This document shows positions 6,467 through 14,139 of a DNA stretch of 16,239 nt, in pieces. Within the stretch, counting starts at the first letter, position 1. Every line of letters starts with the position of its first letter. The position numbers and the translations under genes were made by a program. The stretch spans positions 1 through 16,239 of the forward strand of contig JAGPVU010000142.1 in the NCBI GenBank assembly GCA_018066825.1, in the 5' to 3' direction. Source of the DNA: Cycloclasticus sp. Lineage in GTDB: Bacteria > Pseudomonadota > Gammaproteobacteria > Methylococcales > Cycloclasticaceae. The notes beneath the pieces were generated by a model. The model saw only the letters and a program-made list of their open reading frames with translations, ran no database searches and was not told where the DNA came from.

Positions 6467-7565
6467 TTAAATTCCGCTTTTTAAACTGGCTTCTATAAAT
6501 TGGTCTAGCGCTCCATCGAGCACCGCTTGTGTATTGCCGGTTTCTACCCCGGTACGTAAATCCTTAATCCGTGACTGATCCAGTACATAAGAACGAATTT
6601 GGCTGCCCCAGCCGATATCCGATTTACTCTCTTCTTGTGTTTGTTGGTCTGCCATTTTCTTTTGCATCTCAAGTTCGTACAACTTAGCTTTCAGTTGCTT
6701 CATCGCTGTGGCTTTATTTTTATGCTGCGAACGGTCATTTTGACACTGTACAACCGTATTGGTCGGTTCATGCGTAATACGCACCGCTGATTCGGTTTTG
6801 TTCACGTGTTGACCGCCGGCACCACTCGCTCTATAAACATCAATGCGTAAATCCGCTGGGTTAATGTCAATCTCAATATCATCGTCTACTTCAGGCGACA
6901 CAAAGACCGCTGCAAACGAGGTGTGGCGACGATTGCCCGAATCAAACGGCGATTTACGCACCAACCGGTGCACGCCAATTTCTGTTCTTAACCAGCCAAA
7001 AACATAATCACCTTGGATTGATATGGTAGCACTCTTGATGCCTGCCACATCGCCTGAGGACACTTCAATTAACTCCGTTTTAAAGTCATGCTGTTCAGCC
7101 CAACGCAAGTACATCCGCAAAATCATTTCAGCCCAATCTTGCGCTTCAGTTCCACCCGAACCGGCTTGAATATCTAAAAACGCGCTATTGGCATCCATAT
7201 CACCCGAGAACATGCGGCGAAACTCTAGACCAGACACCTGTTTTTCAAAACGCGCTAAATCCTCTTCAATGCTAGCCACGGTATCATCGTCGTCATCTTC
7301 GACGGCCATTTCCAGCAAGTCTTGTGCGTCTGCTAAGCCGCTTGTAAGTCCATTAACGGTGTTAACAACTTGCTCTAACTGACCTCGCTCTTTACCTAAG
7401 GCTTGCGCTCGCGCTGGCTCATCCCAAACCGCCGAATCTTCTAATTCTCTTAAAACTTCTGTTAAGCGTTCGTGCTTCGTGTCAAAGTCAAAGATACCCC
7501 CTAAGCGATACGGTTCGCTCGTGCAGATCCGCTATTTTATTAGTTATTGGGTTTAGCTCACGCAT
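6467..7565 (-). CDS. prfB: Peptide chain release factor 2, with programmed +1 frameshift
   Basis: RF2 recognises UGA and UAA stops and releases the nascent chain. The gene is read in two frames. ATG at 7565 encodes MRELNPITNKIADLHERTVS then LRGYL (25 residues) and meets TGA at 7490-7488. After a +1 shift on CTT-T, reading resumes at GAC (7489) as DFDTKHERLTEVLRELEDSA and runs to 6467. The product is 365 residues, the same as E. coli RF2. The anticodon-mimic SPF falls at 205-207 and the catalytic GGQ at 250-252. Residue 246 is Ala, not the Thr of E. coli K-12. The start has no clear ribosome binding site; upstream in-frame codons reach a stop within four codons, so no earlier ATG is available. 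An annotation from 7318 would be an artefact of ignoring the frameshift. It lies between sufU and lysS. Confidence 0.97.
7488..7505 (-). promoter_or_regulatory. RF2 autoregulatory +1 frameshift site
   Basis: The minus strand reads CTTAGGGGGTATCTTTGA, the classical bacterial prfB signal. It has an internal Shine-Dalgarno-like AGGGGG (7502-7497), the slippery CTT codon (7493-7491) and the in-frame TGA (7490-7488) followed by C, the weakest termination context. When RF2 is scarce the ribosome pauses at UGA, slips forward one base and makes full-length RF2. The element matches the E. coli one base for base over this stretch. Confidence 0.97.
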
Positions 7566-7607
7566 AGGGTTACATCAAAATTCGTTAATTTTATTATGTT
7601 GATTTTA

Positions 7608-8054
7608 TTATTCAGTAGTAACCGGTTCTTCAACACCTTTTAATAGCGCGTCCAGAGTGTGCCAAGGTAGAGTCGCGCATTTTACCCGCGCTGGGTATTC
7701 GCACACACCGGCTAATACCGCTAATTTACCCAAATCATCCATGTCTACCTGTTCACCCGTTGCCATTTTATGAAACAAGGCGAAAAGCTGCTGGGCTTCC
7801 TGTTCACTTTGGCCCTTTATAATATCTGTCATCAAGGACGCTGATGCGGTTGATATAGCACAGCCTTGGCCTTGAAAACTGGCATCAACAATTTTGCCAT
7901 CATCCAGTTTAATAAATAAGGTTAATCGATCACCACACAGTGGATTAAAGCCATCAATTTGACGGTCAGCATCCTCCATTTTTCGGAAGTTTCTCGGGTT
8001 CCGGTTATGATCAAAAATCACTTCTTGATACAAGTCTCTTAAATCATCAAGCAT
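7608..8054 (-). CDS. sufU: SufU-type zinc-dependent sulfurtransferase / scaffold-like protein
   Basis: 148 residues of the IscU/NifU-N fold, but of the SufU subgroup. It has the family's extra segment (about residues 80-105) between the second and third ligand regions and no IscU-type LPPVK motif. Expected zinc/sulfur residues are all present: Cys40 and Asp42 in PLCGDRL, Cys65 in GQGCAISTASASLMT, and Cys126 in RVKCATLPWHTL. In Bacillus, SufU takes persulfide from SufS by zinc-ligand exchange and passes it to SufBCD; the same role is inferred here because it directly follows sufS. The start overlaps the sufS stop by one base (TAATG). It is followed 42 bases later by prfB. The window holds no sufE or sufA. 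Confidence 0.93.
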   Translation of the reverse strand: MLDDLRDLYQEVIFDHNRNPRNFRKMEDADRQIDGFNPLCGDRLTLFIKLDDGKIVDASFQGQGCAISTASASLMTDIIKGQSEQEAQQLFALFHKMATGEQVDMDDLGKLAVLAGVCEYPARVKCATLPWHTLDALLKGVEEPVTTE

Positions 8055-9295
8055 TAGCCAAACATCTCAATTAGGTTTTCAATTCCCGCCATTAGCACGT
8101 CTACTTCTTGGTGCGTATTGTACATCGCAAACGAGGCTCTTGCGGTAGCCGGCACAGCAAAAAAATCCATCACCGGCATCGCACAATGATGGCCTGCTCG
8201 TACAGCAATACCCTGGTGATCCATCATCGTGCCGATATCATGCGGGTGTATACCGTCCAGGACAAACGACAAAATCGCGCCCTTTTGTTTAGCGGTACCA
8301 ATAATCCTTAACTTATCAATTCGTTTAGCCTGCTCTGTCGCGTACGCCAGCAAACTATCCTCATGCGCTGCAATGGCATCTAAGCCAATGCTGTTAACAT
8401 AATCCAACGCAGCCCCAAGTCCGATGGTGCCGGCAATGTTCGGTGTACCAGCTTCGAATTTATACGGTACTTTGCTATACACCGTTTTATCAAACGTAAC
8501 GACACTGATCATATCGCCACCGCCTTGGTAGGGTGCCATTTTTTCAAGCAACTCTAGTTTGCCGTACAAAGCACCAATGCCAGTCGGTGCGTATAACTTA
8601 TGCCCCGAAAATACGTAGAAATCACAGCCCAACGCTTGCACGTCAACAGCTATATGAGGAATCGCTTGTGCACCATCTATCAATACCGGAATATCGTGTT
8701 GATGCAATAAATCAATCAATTGTTTAATTGGATTAATAGTGCCTAAAGCATTCGACATATGAGAAATCGCAGCAAACTTAGTCTTTTTGCTGATCAATGC
8801 TTCAAATTGATCGAGTATCAACTCGCCTTGGTCGTTAATCGGTGCAACCTTTAAAATGGCGCCGGTTTTTTCGCACAACATCTGCCAAGGAACGATATTG
8901 GAATGATGCTCCATCGCAGTAATCAGCACCTCGTCATTCGCTTTTAGCGTTTGTGCATAAGCGTTGGCTATTAAATTAATCGCTTCCGTGGCACCCCGTG
9001 TAAAAACAATTTCTTTTTCTGATGCCGCGTTTAAAAAACATTGAACTTTTTTACGCGAATTTTCATATGACAAGGTAGCGCGTTCACTTAAGGTGTGCAC
9101 ACCACGGTGAATATTCGCGTTATCATTTTGGTAATAATGCACCAAACTATCGATCACTGCCTTGGGTTTTTGACTGGTCGCCGCGTTATCTAAATACACC
9201 AAGGGTTTACCATGCACCTGTTGGTGCAACACCGGAAAGTCTTGACGAATGCTGTCTACATCATAGGGACGTATGTTTTCTACGGCCTTATTCAT
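8054..9295 (-). CDS. sufS: Cysteine desulfurase SufS (group II)
   Basis: PLP enzyme that removes sulfur from cysteine and carries it as a persulfide for Fe-S cluster assembly. I take the ATG at 9295 (413 residues, MNKAVENIRPYDVD) because it forms an ATGA overlap with the sufD stop; a GTG two codons upstream is possible. Key features, counted from the ATG: substrate/PLP region YLDNAATSQKP at 35-45, TRGATEAINL at 99-108, PLP-binding Asp in VLIDGAQ, Schiff-base Lys233 in FSGHKLYAPTG, and the persulfide Cys371 in RAGHHCAMPVMD, the short-loop arrangement of group II enzymes. The C-terminus has the conserved RASFAMYNT. Intact, and a direct partner of SufU downstream. Confidence 0.97.
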   Translation of the reverse strand: MNKAVENIRPYDVDSIRQDFPVLHQQVHGKPLVYLDNAATSQKPKAVIDSLVHYYQNDNANIHRGVHTLSERATLSYENSRKKVQCFLNAASEKEIVFTRGATEAINLIANAYAQTLKANDEVLITAMEHHSNIVPWQMLCEKTGAILKVAPINDQGELILDQFEALISKKTKFAAISHMSNALGTINPIKQLIDLLHQHDIPVLIDGAQAIPHIAVDVQALGCDFYVFSGHKLYAPTGIGALYGKLELLEKMAPYQGGGDMISVVTFDKTVYSKVPYKFEAGTPNIAGTIGLGAALDYVNSIGLDAIAAHEDSLLAYATEQAKRIDKLRIIGTAKQKGAILSFVLDGIHPHDIGTMMDHQGIAVRAGHHCAMPVMDFFAVPATARASFAMYNTHQEVDVLMAGIENLIEMFG

Positions 9296-10632
9296 AACCA
9301 CTCTTTTTTCATACCGGCTTGTGGGAAGCGTTTCAACAACTCATCCAACACTTTAAATCGCAAAGGTTTAAAGCTGATGCGTTCAACCATTTCATTAGCA
9401 AAAGCAAAAGTTAGCATGTTCTCAGCCATCTGTTCATCTGCACCGCGAGAACGTAAATAGAAAATCGCCGTGTCGTCGAGCTGCCCAACCGTCACACCAT
9501 GAGCACACTTAACGTCGTCGGCGTAAATTTCTAATTGCGGCTTAGTGTCGATCTCGGCACGTTCTGATAACAATAAATTACGGTTATTCATTGTTGCATC
9601 GGTCTTTTGCGCGTCTTCTGCAACCACAATACGGCCTTGAAAAACCCCACGCGCCTTGTCATCCATCACCCCTTTATAAAATTCATTACTCACTGCGTGC
9701 GGCTGGTTATGGTGAACGCGTGTATGGTTATCCATATGTTGATGGTCACAACCGATGTACAAACCATCCAACGTACAATCAGAGGCTTCTGATAAATTTG
9801 CGTGAATCTCGGCACGAGAGAGTACCGCACCAAAGGTGTAATTGTTTTGTTGGAAAATCGCGTTATTTTCTAAACGCGTATAGACGCCGCCAATATGATA
9901 CGCCTTTAACGATTCGGCCTGTAAACGGCTATGTGTCAGGTTTGCATTAGGTTCGACGACCACTTCTGTTACCACGTTAGTGAGATAACAACTGTCAGCA
10001 ACGCCGGTGTAGGTTTCAAATACCGTGGCTTTAGATGACGCCATGGCATAGATCAAATTACGGCAGTTCGACAATTTTAACGCACCGTCTTGCGATGAAA
10101 TAAAGGCCAATTGAATGGGCTTATCTACCACCGTGTTTTCTGAAATACAAACTAACGCACCGTCACTGAATAAAGCCGTATTAAAATTTATAAACCCTTG
10201 TGCATGTTCTTCGATCACTGAATCAAGCAGCGATTTAAATAAGTCTTGCTGCTCCTTACTACCAGTGAAAACCTCACTTAATGGCAGTACCGTCACAGCG
10301 TCAGCCAAACCGGCTAAGGAAGAATGCTTGGGCTGATAATAACCATCAACAAAAACCAGATGGTAGCAACCCTCAAGCAAGGCCTCGTCCAATAAAGCTT
10401 GATCAACCTCTGCGGTTTTTTCAGACAAACTAAATTGGCTTTTCTCGATCGCTGAAATATTGGTATAACGCCACTCTTCATCTCGCGGTGAAGGAAAACC
10501 GGCCACGTTAAACTCGGCCGCAGCGCGTTCGCGCAAACTTGTTAGCCAGTCGGCCTCAGCTTCTATTTTAGACGTAGTTGCCGTTGCTAATAAGCCGGCG
10601 TAATGTGTATTGGGTAAATGCGTTACTGACAT
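9292..10632 (-). CDS. sufD: Fe-S cluster assembly scaffold subunit SufD
   Basis: 446-residue beta-helix protein that pairs with SufB in the SufBC2D scaffold, where clusters are built using ATP hydrolysis by SufC. I place the start at ATG 10632 (MSVTHLPNTH): it lies 4 bases after the sufC stop and has a GAG ribosome binding site, while an upstream start would overlap sufC and add an unrelated basic stretch. The C-terminal core contains DDVKCAHGVTVGQLDD, in which His378 corresponds to the E. coli SufD His360 needed for cluster formation, and the family motif FYLRSRGADEQMAENML. The end overlaps sufS by ATGA. The N-terminal EEWRYTNIS stretch is also typical. Confidence 0.95.
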   Translation of the reverse strand: MSVTHLPNTHYAGLLATATTSKIEAEADWLTSLRERAAAEFNVAGFPSPRDEEWRYTNISAIEKSQFSLSEKTAEVDQALLDEALLEGCYHLVFVDGYYQPKHSSLAGLADAVTVLPLSEVFTGSKEQQDLFKSLLDSVIEEHAQGFINFNTALFSDGALVCISENTVVDKPIQLAFISSQDGALKLSNCRNLIYAMASSKATVFETYTGVADSCYLTNVVTEVVVEPNANLTHSRLQAESLKAYHIGGVYTRLENNAIFQQNNYTFGAVLSRAEIHANLSEASDCTLDGLYIGCDHQHMDNHTRVHHNQPHAVSNEFYKGVMDDKARGVFQGRIVVAEDAQKTDATMNNRNLLLSERAEIDTKPQLEIYADDVKCAHGVTVGQLDDTAIFYLRSRGADEQMAENMLTFAFANEMVERISFKPLRFKVLDELLKRFPQAGMKKEWL

Positions 10633-10636
10633 CGTA

Positions 10637-11389
10637 TTAACTCGCTTTTTTATCTTCAAGCCAACTGTAACCTTGATCCTCAAGTTCTAATGCTAGTTCA
10701 GCACCACCAGATTTTACAATTTTGCCGTTCGCCAGCACGTGCACAAAATCCGGTTTTATGTAGTCAAGTAGACGTTGGTAATGGGTAACTAGAACAAACG
10801 CACGCGCTGGATCACGTAAACGATTAATGCCGTCAGAGACGATTTTCAATGCATCAATATCCAAACCTGAGTCTGTTTCATCCAACACACACAAGGTGGG
10901 TTCTAGTACTGACATCTGTAAAATCTCGTTACGTTTTTTTTCACCGCCCGAGAAACCTTCATTGACTGCACGGTATAAGAATTTCTCATCCATATCCAAG
11001 TCTTTCATTTTACCTTTAACCGAGGCGATGAAATCCATCGCGTCTAACTCAGGCTCACCCTTGTGTTTGCGAATACCGTTAAGCGCAGCCTTTAGCATAT
11101 AGATATTACTCACTCCAGGCACTTCGACTGGGTATTGAAAAGCCAGGAACACCCCTGCCCAAGCACGTTCTTCAACACTCATCTCTAGTAAGTCTTTTCC
11201 GTGAAACGAAATACTGCCCTGGGTTATCTCATACCCTTCGCGTCCCGCTAAGATATATGACAAGGTACTTTTACCCGAGCCGTTAGGGCCCATAATCGCG
11301 TGCACTTCACCGGCGTTAATTTCCAGGTTAATGCCTTTTAATATATCTTTACCTTCAACTCGTACGTGCAAATTTTCAATCTTTAGCAT
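10637..11389 (-). CDS. sufC: Fe-S cluster assembly ATPase SufC
   Basis: 250-residue ABC-type ATPase that works in the cytosol, not in transport; it drives conformational change in the SufB-SufD scaffold. All nucleotide motifs are intact: Walker A GPNGSGKS at 34-41, Q-loop Gln85 in FLAFQYP, signature FSGGEKKRNE at 146-155, Walker B LCVLDE at 166-171 followed by the D-loop SGLD, and the H-loop His203 in LVTHYQR. It starts with MLKIENLHV. It lies 58 bases downstream of sufB and 4 bases upstream of sufD. Confidence 0.98.
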   Translation of the reverse strand: MLKIENLHVRVEGKDILKGINLEINAGEVHAIMGPNGSGKSTLSYILAGREGYEITQGSISFHGKDLLEMSVEERAWAGVFLAFQYPVEVPGVSNIYMLKAALNGIRKHKGEPELDAMDFIASVKGKMKDLDMDEKFLYRAVNEGFSGGEKKRNEILQMSVLEPTLCVLDETDSGLDIDALKIVSDGINRLRDPARAFVLVTHYQRLLDYIKPDFVHVLANGKIVKSGGAELALELEDQGYSWLEDKKAS

Positions 11390-11447
11390 GCTGCTATTCC
11401 TTATTACTTTAAATTTTAATTAGGTGTAAACGTTACTCTTGCAATCG

Positions 11448-12896
11448 CTAACCGACACTGCCTTCCAAACTGATGCCCAGCAAGGCTTGCGCTTCAACCG
11501 CAAACTCCATCGGTAACTCTTTAAACACTTCTTTACAGAAACCGTTAACGATCATCGACACGGCATCTTCTGCGGAAATACCGCGCTGCATACAGTAAAA
11601 CAACTGGTCTTCACTGATCTTAGACGTCGATGCCTCATGTTCAATGGTCGCGCTGGGTTGCTTGGTTTCGATGTACGGAAAAGTATGCGCACCACATTGA
11701 TCACCCATCAACAAAGAGTCACATTGGGTAAAGTTACGGGCGTTTTCAGCTTTTCGACCAATTTTAACCAATCCACGGTAGGTGTTTTGCCCGTGCCCCG
11801 CTGAAATACCTTTGGAAATAATCGTGCTACTGGTGTTTTTACCCAGGTGAATCATTTTTGTACCGGTATCGGCTTGCTGATAATTGTTGGTTAATGCAAC
11901 CGAATAAAACTCACCGACTGAATGATCACCACGCAATATCACACTTGGGTATTTCCAGGTAATGGCTGAGCCTGTTTCTACTTGAGTCCACGATACTTTG
12001 GCATTATCGCCACGACATTCAGCGCGCTTGGTGACAAAGTTATAAATACCACCGAGGCCATTTTCATCGCCGGGGTACCAGTTTTGCACTGTTGAATATT
12101 TAATTTCAGCATCTTTCAGGATGACTAATTCTACAACCGCCGCGTGTAATTGATTTTCATCACGCATCGGCGCAGTACAGCCTTCTAGGTAACTGACGTG
12201 ACTGCCTTCTTCCGCCACAATTAACGTCCGTTCAAATTGCCCTGTATTGGCTGCATTAATCCTGAAATACGTGGATAACTCCATCGGGCAGCGCACACCT
12301 TTTGGGATATAAACAAACGAGCCATCACTGAACACCGCTGCATTTAAGGCCGCATAGAAATTATCGTATTGCGAAACCACCGTGCCCAAATATTGTTTAA
12401 TCAGCTCAGGGTGTTCTTTAACTGCTTCAGAAAACGAGCAAAAAATAACCCCTGCTTCATACAGTTTTTCTTTAAACGTCGTTGCGACTGACACACTGTC
12501 GAATACCGCATCGACAGCAACACCGGCCAAACGCATTTGCTCTTCCAATGGAATACCCAGTTTGTTATAAGTATCAATTAGCTTCGGGTCAACTTCATCT
12601 AAACTTTGCGGACCATCGGCCATACTTTTAGGTGCTGAATAATAACTAATCTCTTGAAAATCAATCTTAGGAAACTCAACAAACGCCCACTCTGGGTGCT
12701 CCATGGTTAGCCAATGGCGATAGGCCTCTAAGCGCCACTCGAGTAGGAACTCAGGTTCTTTTTTAATGGCCGACAAGGCACGAATAACGTCTTCGTTAAG
12801 CCCTGGAGCAAATGAATCGGACTCCACATCAGTAACAAAACCATCTTTGTATTGTTGACCGATCATATCTTTAATATTTTCATTAGATGCTGACAT
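11448..12896 (-). CDS. sufB: Fe-S cluster assembly scaffold subunit SufB
   Basis: 482-residue core scaffold of the SUF pathway, which receives sulfur and assembles the nascent cluster with SufD. The N-terminal half has the conserved MEHPEWAFVEFPKIDFQEI and YYSAPK. In the beta-helix region are GVRCPMELSTYFRINAANTG and EGSHVSYLEGCTAP. The segment NFTQCDSLLMGDQCGAHTFP contains Cys392, matching E. coli SufB Cys405, the essential cluster/sulfur ligand. The start codon touches the stop of the regulator gene (TAG directly followed by ATG), showing translational coupling of regulator and first structural gene. First SUF structural gene of the operon; complete. Confidence 0.98.
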   Translation of the reverse strand: MSASNENIKDMIGQQYKDGFVTDVESDSFAPGLNEDVIRALSAIKKEPEFLLEWRLEAYRHWLTMEHPEWAFVEFPKIDFQEISYYSAPKSMADGPQSLDEVDPKLIDTYNKLGIPLEEQMRLAGVAVDAVFDSVSVATTFKEKLYEAGVIFCSFSEAVKEHPELIKQYLGTVVSQYDNFYAALNAAVFSDGSFVYIPKGVRCPMELSTYFRINAANTGQFERTLIVAEEGSHVSYLEGCTAPMRDENQLHAAVVELVILKDAEIKYSTVQNWYPGDENGLGGIYNFVTKRAECRGDNAKVSWTQVETGSAITWKYPSVILRGDHSVGEFYSVALTNNYQQADTGTKMIHLGKNTSSTIISKGISAGHGQNTYRGLVKIGRKAENARNFTQCDSLLMGDQCGAHTFPYIETKQPSATIEHEASTSKISEDQLFYCMQRGISAEDAVSMIVNGFCKEVFKELPMEFAVEAQALLGISLEGSVG

Positions 12897-13376
12897 CTAG
12901 TTCTCCACTTTTAATTCATTTGACACGTGTTTTTTGCTACCCGAAGGAAAGCTAACATTAACCACTTGTTGATTCGCCGGTTCTAGCAAGTCGGCCAATG
13001 TGACCGCTTCTAAGGCGGTATACACCGCCCGGTTAATTAAATTCCAATTGCCTTTAATTTCACACGACGACTCCTGCTCACAAATACCTGCTTCTGTGCT
13101 GCATTCCGTCATGCTAATAGGGCCTTCGATGGCCATAATAATGGTAGCAATATTGGTCTCCGACGGCGCTTTAGCCAATAAATAACCACCATGAGAACCC
13201 CGTTTGGAAATTAAAATACTGTCTTTAGTTAACAGCTTTAGTACTTTACTGACCGTTGGCAGAGCTACACCCGTTTCTTTTGTAATATCCGTTGCTGCGT
13301 GCACAACGTTAGGCTGATGACCAATATGGGTCAAAATTACCGTCGCATAATCTGTAAGTTTACTGACTCTAAGCAT
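12897..13376 (-). CDS. Rrf2-family SUF operon regulator (IscR-like)
   Basis: 159-residue winged-helix repressor of the Rrf2 family, close to the SUF assembly regulators found ahead of sufB in Xanthomonas and marine gammaproteobacteria. The DNA-binding region covers LTDYATVILTHI through RGSHGGYLLAK (about residues 7-70). Three cysteines at 92, 99 and 105 (TECSTEAGICEQESSC) have nearly the spacing of the IscR [2Fe-2S] ligands (92, 98, 104), so Fe-S sensing is inferred. The ATG at 13376 is preferred over GTG 13382 because AGAGG stands at the right distance only for the ATG. It directly precedes sufB, and a perfect palindrome lies 11 bases upstream, so autoregulation is likely. Confidence 0.92.
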   Translation of the reverse strand: MLRVSKLTDYATVILTHIGHQPNVVHAATDITKETGVALPTVSKVLKLLTKDSILISKRGSHGGYLLAKAPSETNIATIIMAIEGPISMTECSTEAGICEQESSCEIKGNWNLINRAVYTALEAVTLADLLEPANQQVVNVSFPSGSKKHVSNELKVEN

Positions 13377-13386
13377 AAGCACCTCT

Positions 13387-13413
13387 TATATAGGACTATT
13401 TTAGTCCTATATA
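13387..13413. promoter_or_regulatory. Perfect 27-bp palindrome, likely operator of the SUF regulator
   Basis: Two 12-base arms, TATATAGGACTA and TAGTCCTATATA, flank TTT with no mismatch. The inner GACTA-TTT-TAGTC agrees with the core of the IscR type 1 site. It lies between the candidate promoter and the regulator start, so bound protein would block transcription. Repression by the Fe-S form of the regulator is inferred. Confidence 0.75.
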
Positions 13414-13420
13414 GTTTCAG

Positions 13421-13449
13421 TGTATAGTCGCTTTTTAAAAAATCGTCTA
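13421..13449 (-). promoter_or_regulatory. Candidate promoter of the SUF regulator-sufBCDSU operon
   Basis: TAGACG (13449-13444) and TATACA (13426-13421) are separated by 17 bp, each matching four of six consensus bases. The predicted start falls at the edge of the palindrome at 13387-13413, a natural arrangement for repression. Confidence 0.35.
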
Positions 13450-13478
13450 AAAAAGGGACGTTTAACCTGAGCTAGAAT

Positions 13479-13823
13479 TTAGTTATTACTTTCCGTACAG
13501 GGTATACAGCGTGTTGCTGTAGGCTCTAGAAGCAAACGACGTTCGTCAATTTGTTCGCCACAAATATAACAAAAACCAAAGTCATCCGTTTGTATGCGAT
13601 TCAAGGCGCCGTCGACTTGCACAAGGTGTTGCTGTCGGCGTCTTGACGTTTCGAGCGACATTTGTTGTTCCTGCATAGCATCAATGCGCGACAAACGACC
13701 TACACGCGCTTGATCTAACGCTATAGGCTCGTTAACCGCTTGAAACTCGTCTTCTTGCAATTGAAGGTCTTGTTTTAACCCCAAAAGGTCCTGCTTTAAC
13801 TTTTCAATATCTGAATCATTCAT
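13479..13823 (-). CDS. DksA/TraR-family zinc-finger protein
   Basis: 114-residue protein with a predicted N-terminal helical region rich in Gln/Glu/Leu, then a C-terminal four-cysteine zinc finger: Cys85, Cys88, Cys106 and Cys109 (CYIC-17 residues-CIPC). The spacing equals that of DksA. The segment VGRLSRIDAMQEQQM at 41-55 is typical of the short DksA-like group, and lies where DksA carries its acidic coiled-coil tip. It is shorter than DksA proper (about 150 residues), so it is a paralogue whose effect on RNA polymerase is not established. It lies between the S4-domain gene and the SUF regulator, on the same strand as both, but separated from the SUF operon by its own promoter and operator. 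No clear ribosome binding site is seen before the ATG. Confidence 0.85.
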   Translation of the reverse strand: MNDSDIEKLKQDLLGLKQDLQLQEDEFQAVNEPIALDQARVGRLSRIDAMQEQQMSLETSRRRQQHLVQVDGALNRIQTDDFGFCYICGEQIDERRLLLEPTATRCIPCTESNN

Positions 13824-13857
13824 GTTTAGCGCGTTTAATTAATTATTTTATAACTCA

Positions 13858-13908
13858 GGACGACCTGGGCCATGGTTAACCCTGTGTTATAGGGTATTAC
13901 CCACGTCC
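13858..13908 (-). other. Imperfect nested inverted repeat between the S4-domain and DksA-like genes
   Basis: GGACG/CGTCC, then TGGG/CCCA, then ACCCT/AGGGT pair in nested order around a 7-base loop. The structure begins 3 bases after the S4-domain gene's stop. No run of U follows on the minus strand, so it is not a standard intrinsic terminator. It might protect an mRNA end or attenuate the next gene; chance is also possible. Confidence 0.3.
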
Positions 13909-13910
13909 AT

Positions 13911-14135
13911 TTAGTCAGGTTCTTTGACTAACCGTATCCTAATCTGCTCAGACGCAAATTCAATAATATCCCCTGTTACAATTTTTTTGCGTTTTCTAGT
14001 TTCCACCTGACCATTAACCTGCACCAAGCCTTCAGCGATGACTGTCTTTGCTTCACCGCCGCTTGCCACCATACTGTCAAATTTCAAGATTTTATACAAC
14101 TCAACGGGTTGCGTGGTGATTTCAATTTCTCTCAT
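13911..14135 (-). CDS. Small S4-domain RNA-binding protein (YbcJ-like)
   Basis: 74-residue protein made of little more than one S4 RNA-binding domain: MREIEITTQPVELYKILKFD, then the domain core ASGGEAKTVIAEGLVQVNGQ and VETRKRKKIVTGDIIEF. The basic RKRKK stretch fits RNA contact. E. coli YbcJ is the best-known relative; the exact RNA target is unknown. The start at 14135 is favoured over an upstream in-frame start because it follows a GAGAT ribosome binding site, gives the family length, and lies 4 bases after the stop of the lipoprotein gene, whereas a longer form would run into that gene. Confidence 0.88.
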   Translation of the reverse strand: MREIEITTQPVELYKILKFDSMVASGGEAKTVIAEGLVQVNGQVETRKRKKIVTGDIIEFASEQIRIRLVKEPD

Positions 14136-14139
14136 AGTA

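Noticed and set aside
7319..7488. Apparent disruption of prfB by an in-frame stop, suggesting a pseudogene
   Set aside because: The stop is part of the conserved programmed frameshift signal and the joined product matches RF2 in length and motif positions.
9591..9950. 119-codon open frame on the plus strand inside sufD
   Set aside because: It is the antisense shadow of a well-supported gene, with no family resemblance and no ribosome binding site evidence.
10633..10683. N-terminal extension of SufD starting at 10683
   Set aside because: It would overlap the 3' end of sufC by about 47 bases and adds a basic stretch not typical of SufD; the ATG at 10632 fits better.
13432..13441. TTTTTAAAAA self-complementary stretch near the SUF promoter
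   Set aside because: Simple AT-rich sequence with no loop; uninformative as a regulatory or terminator element.
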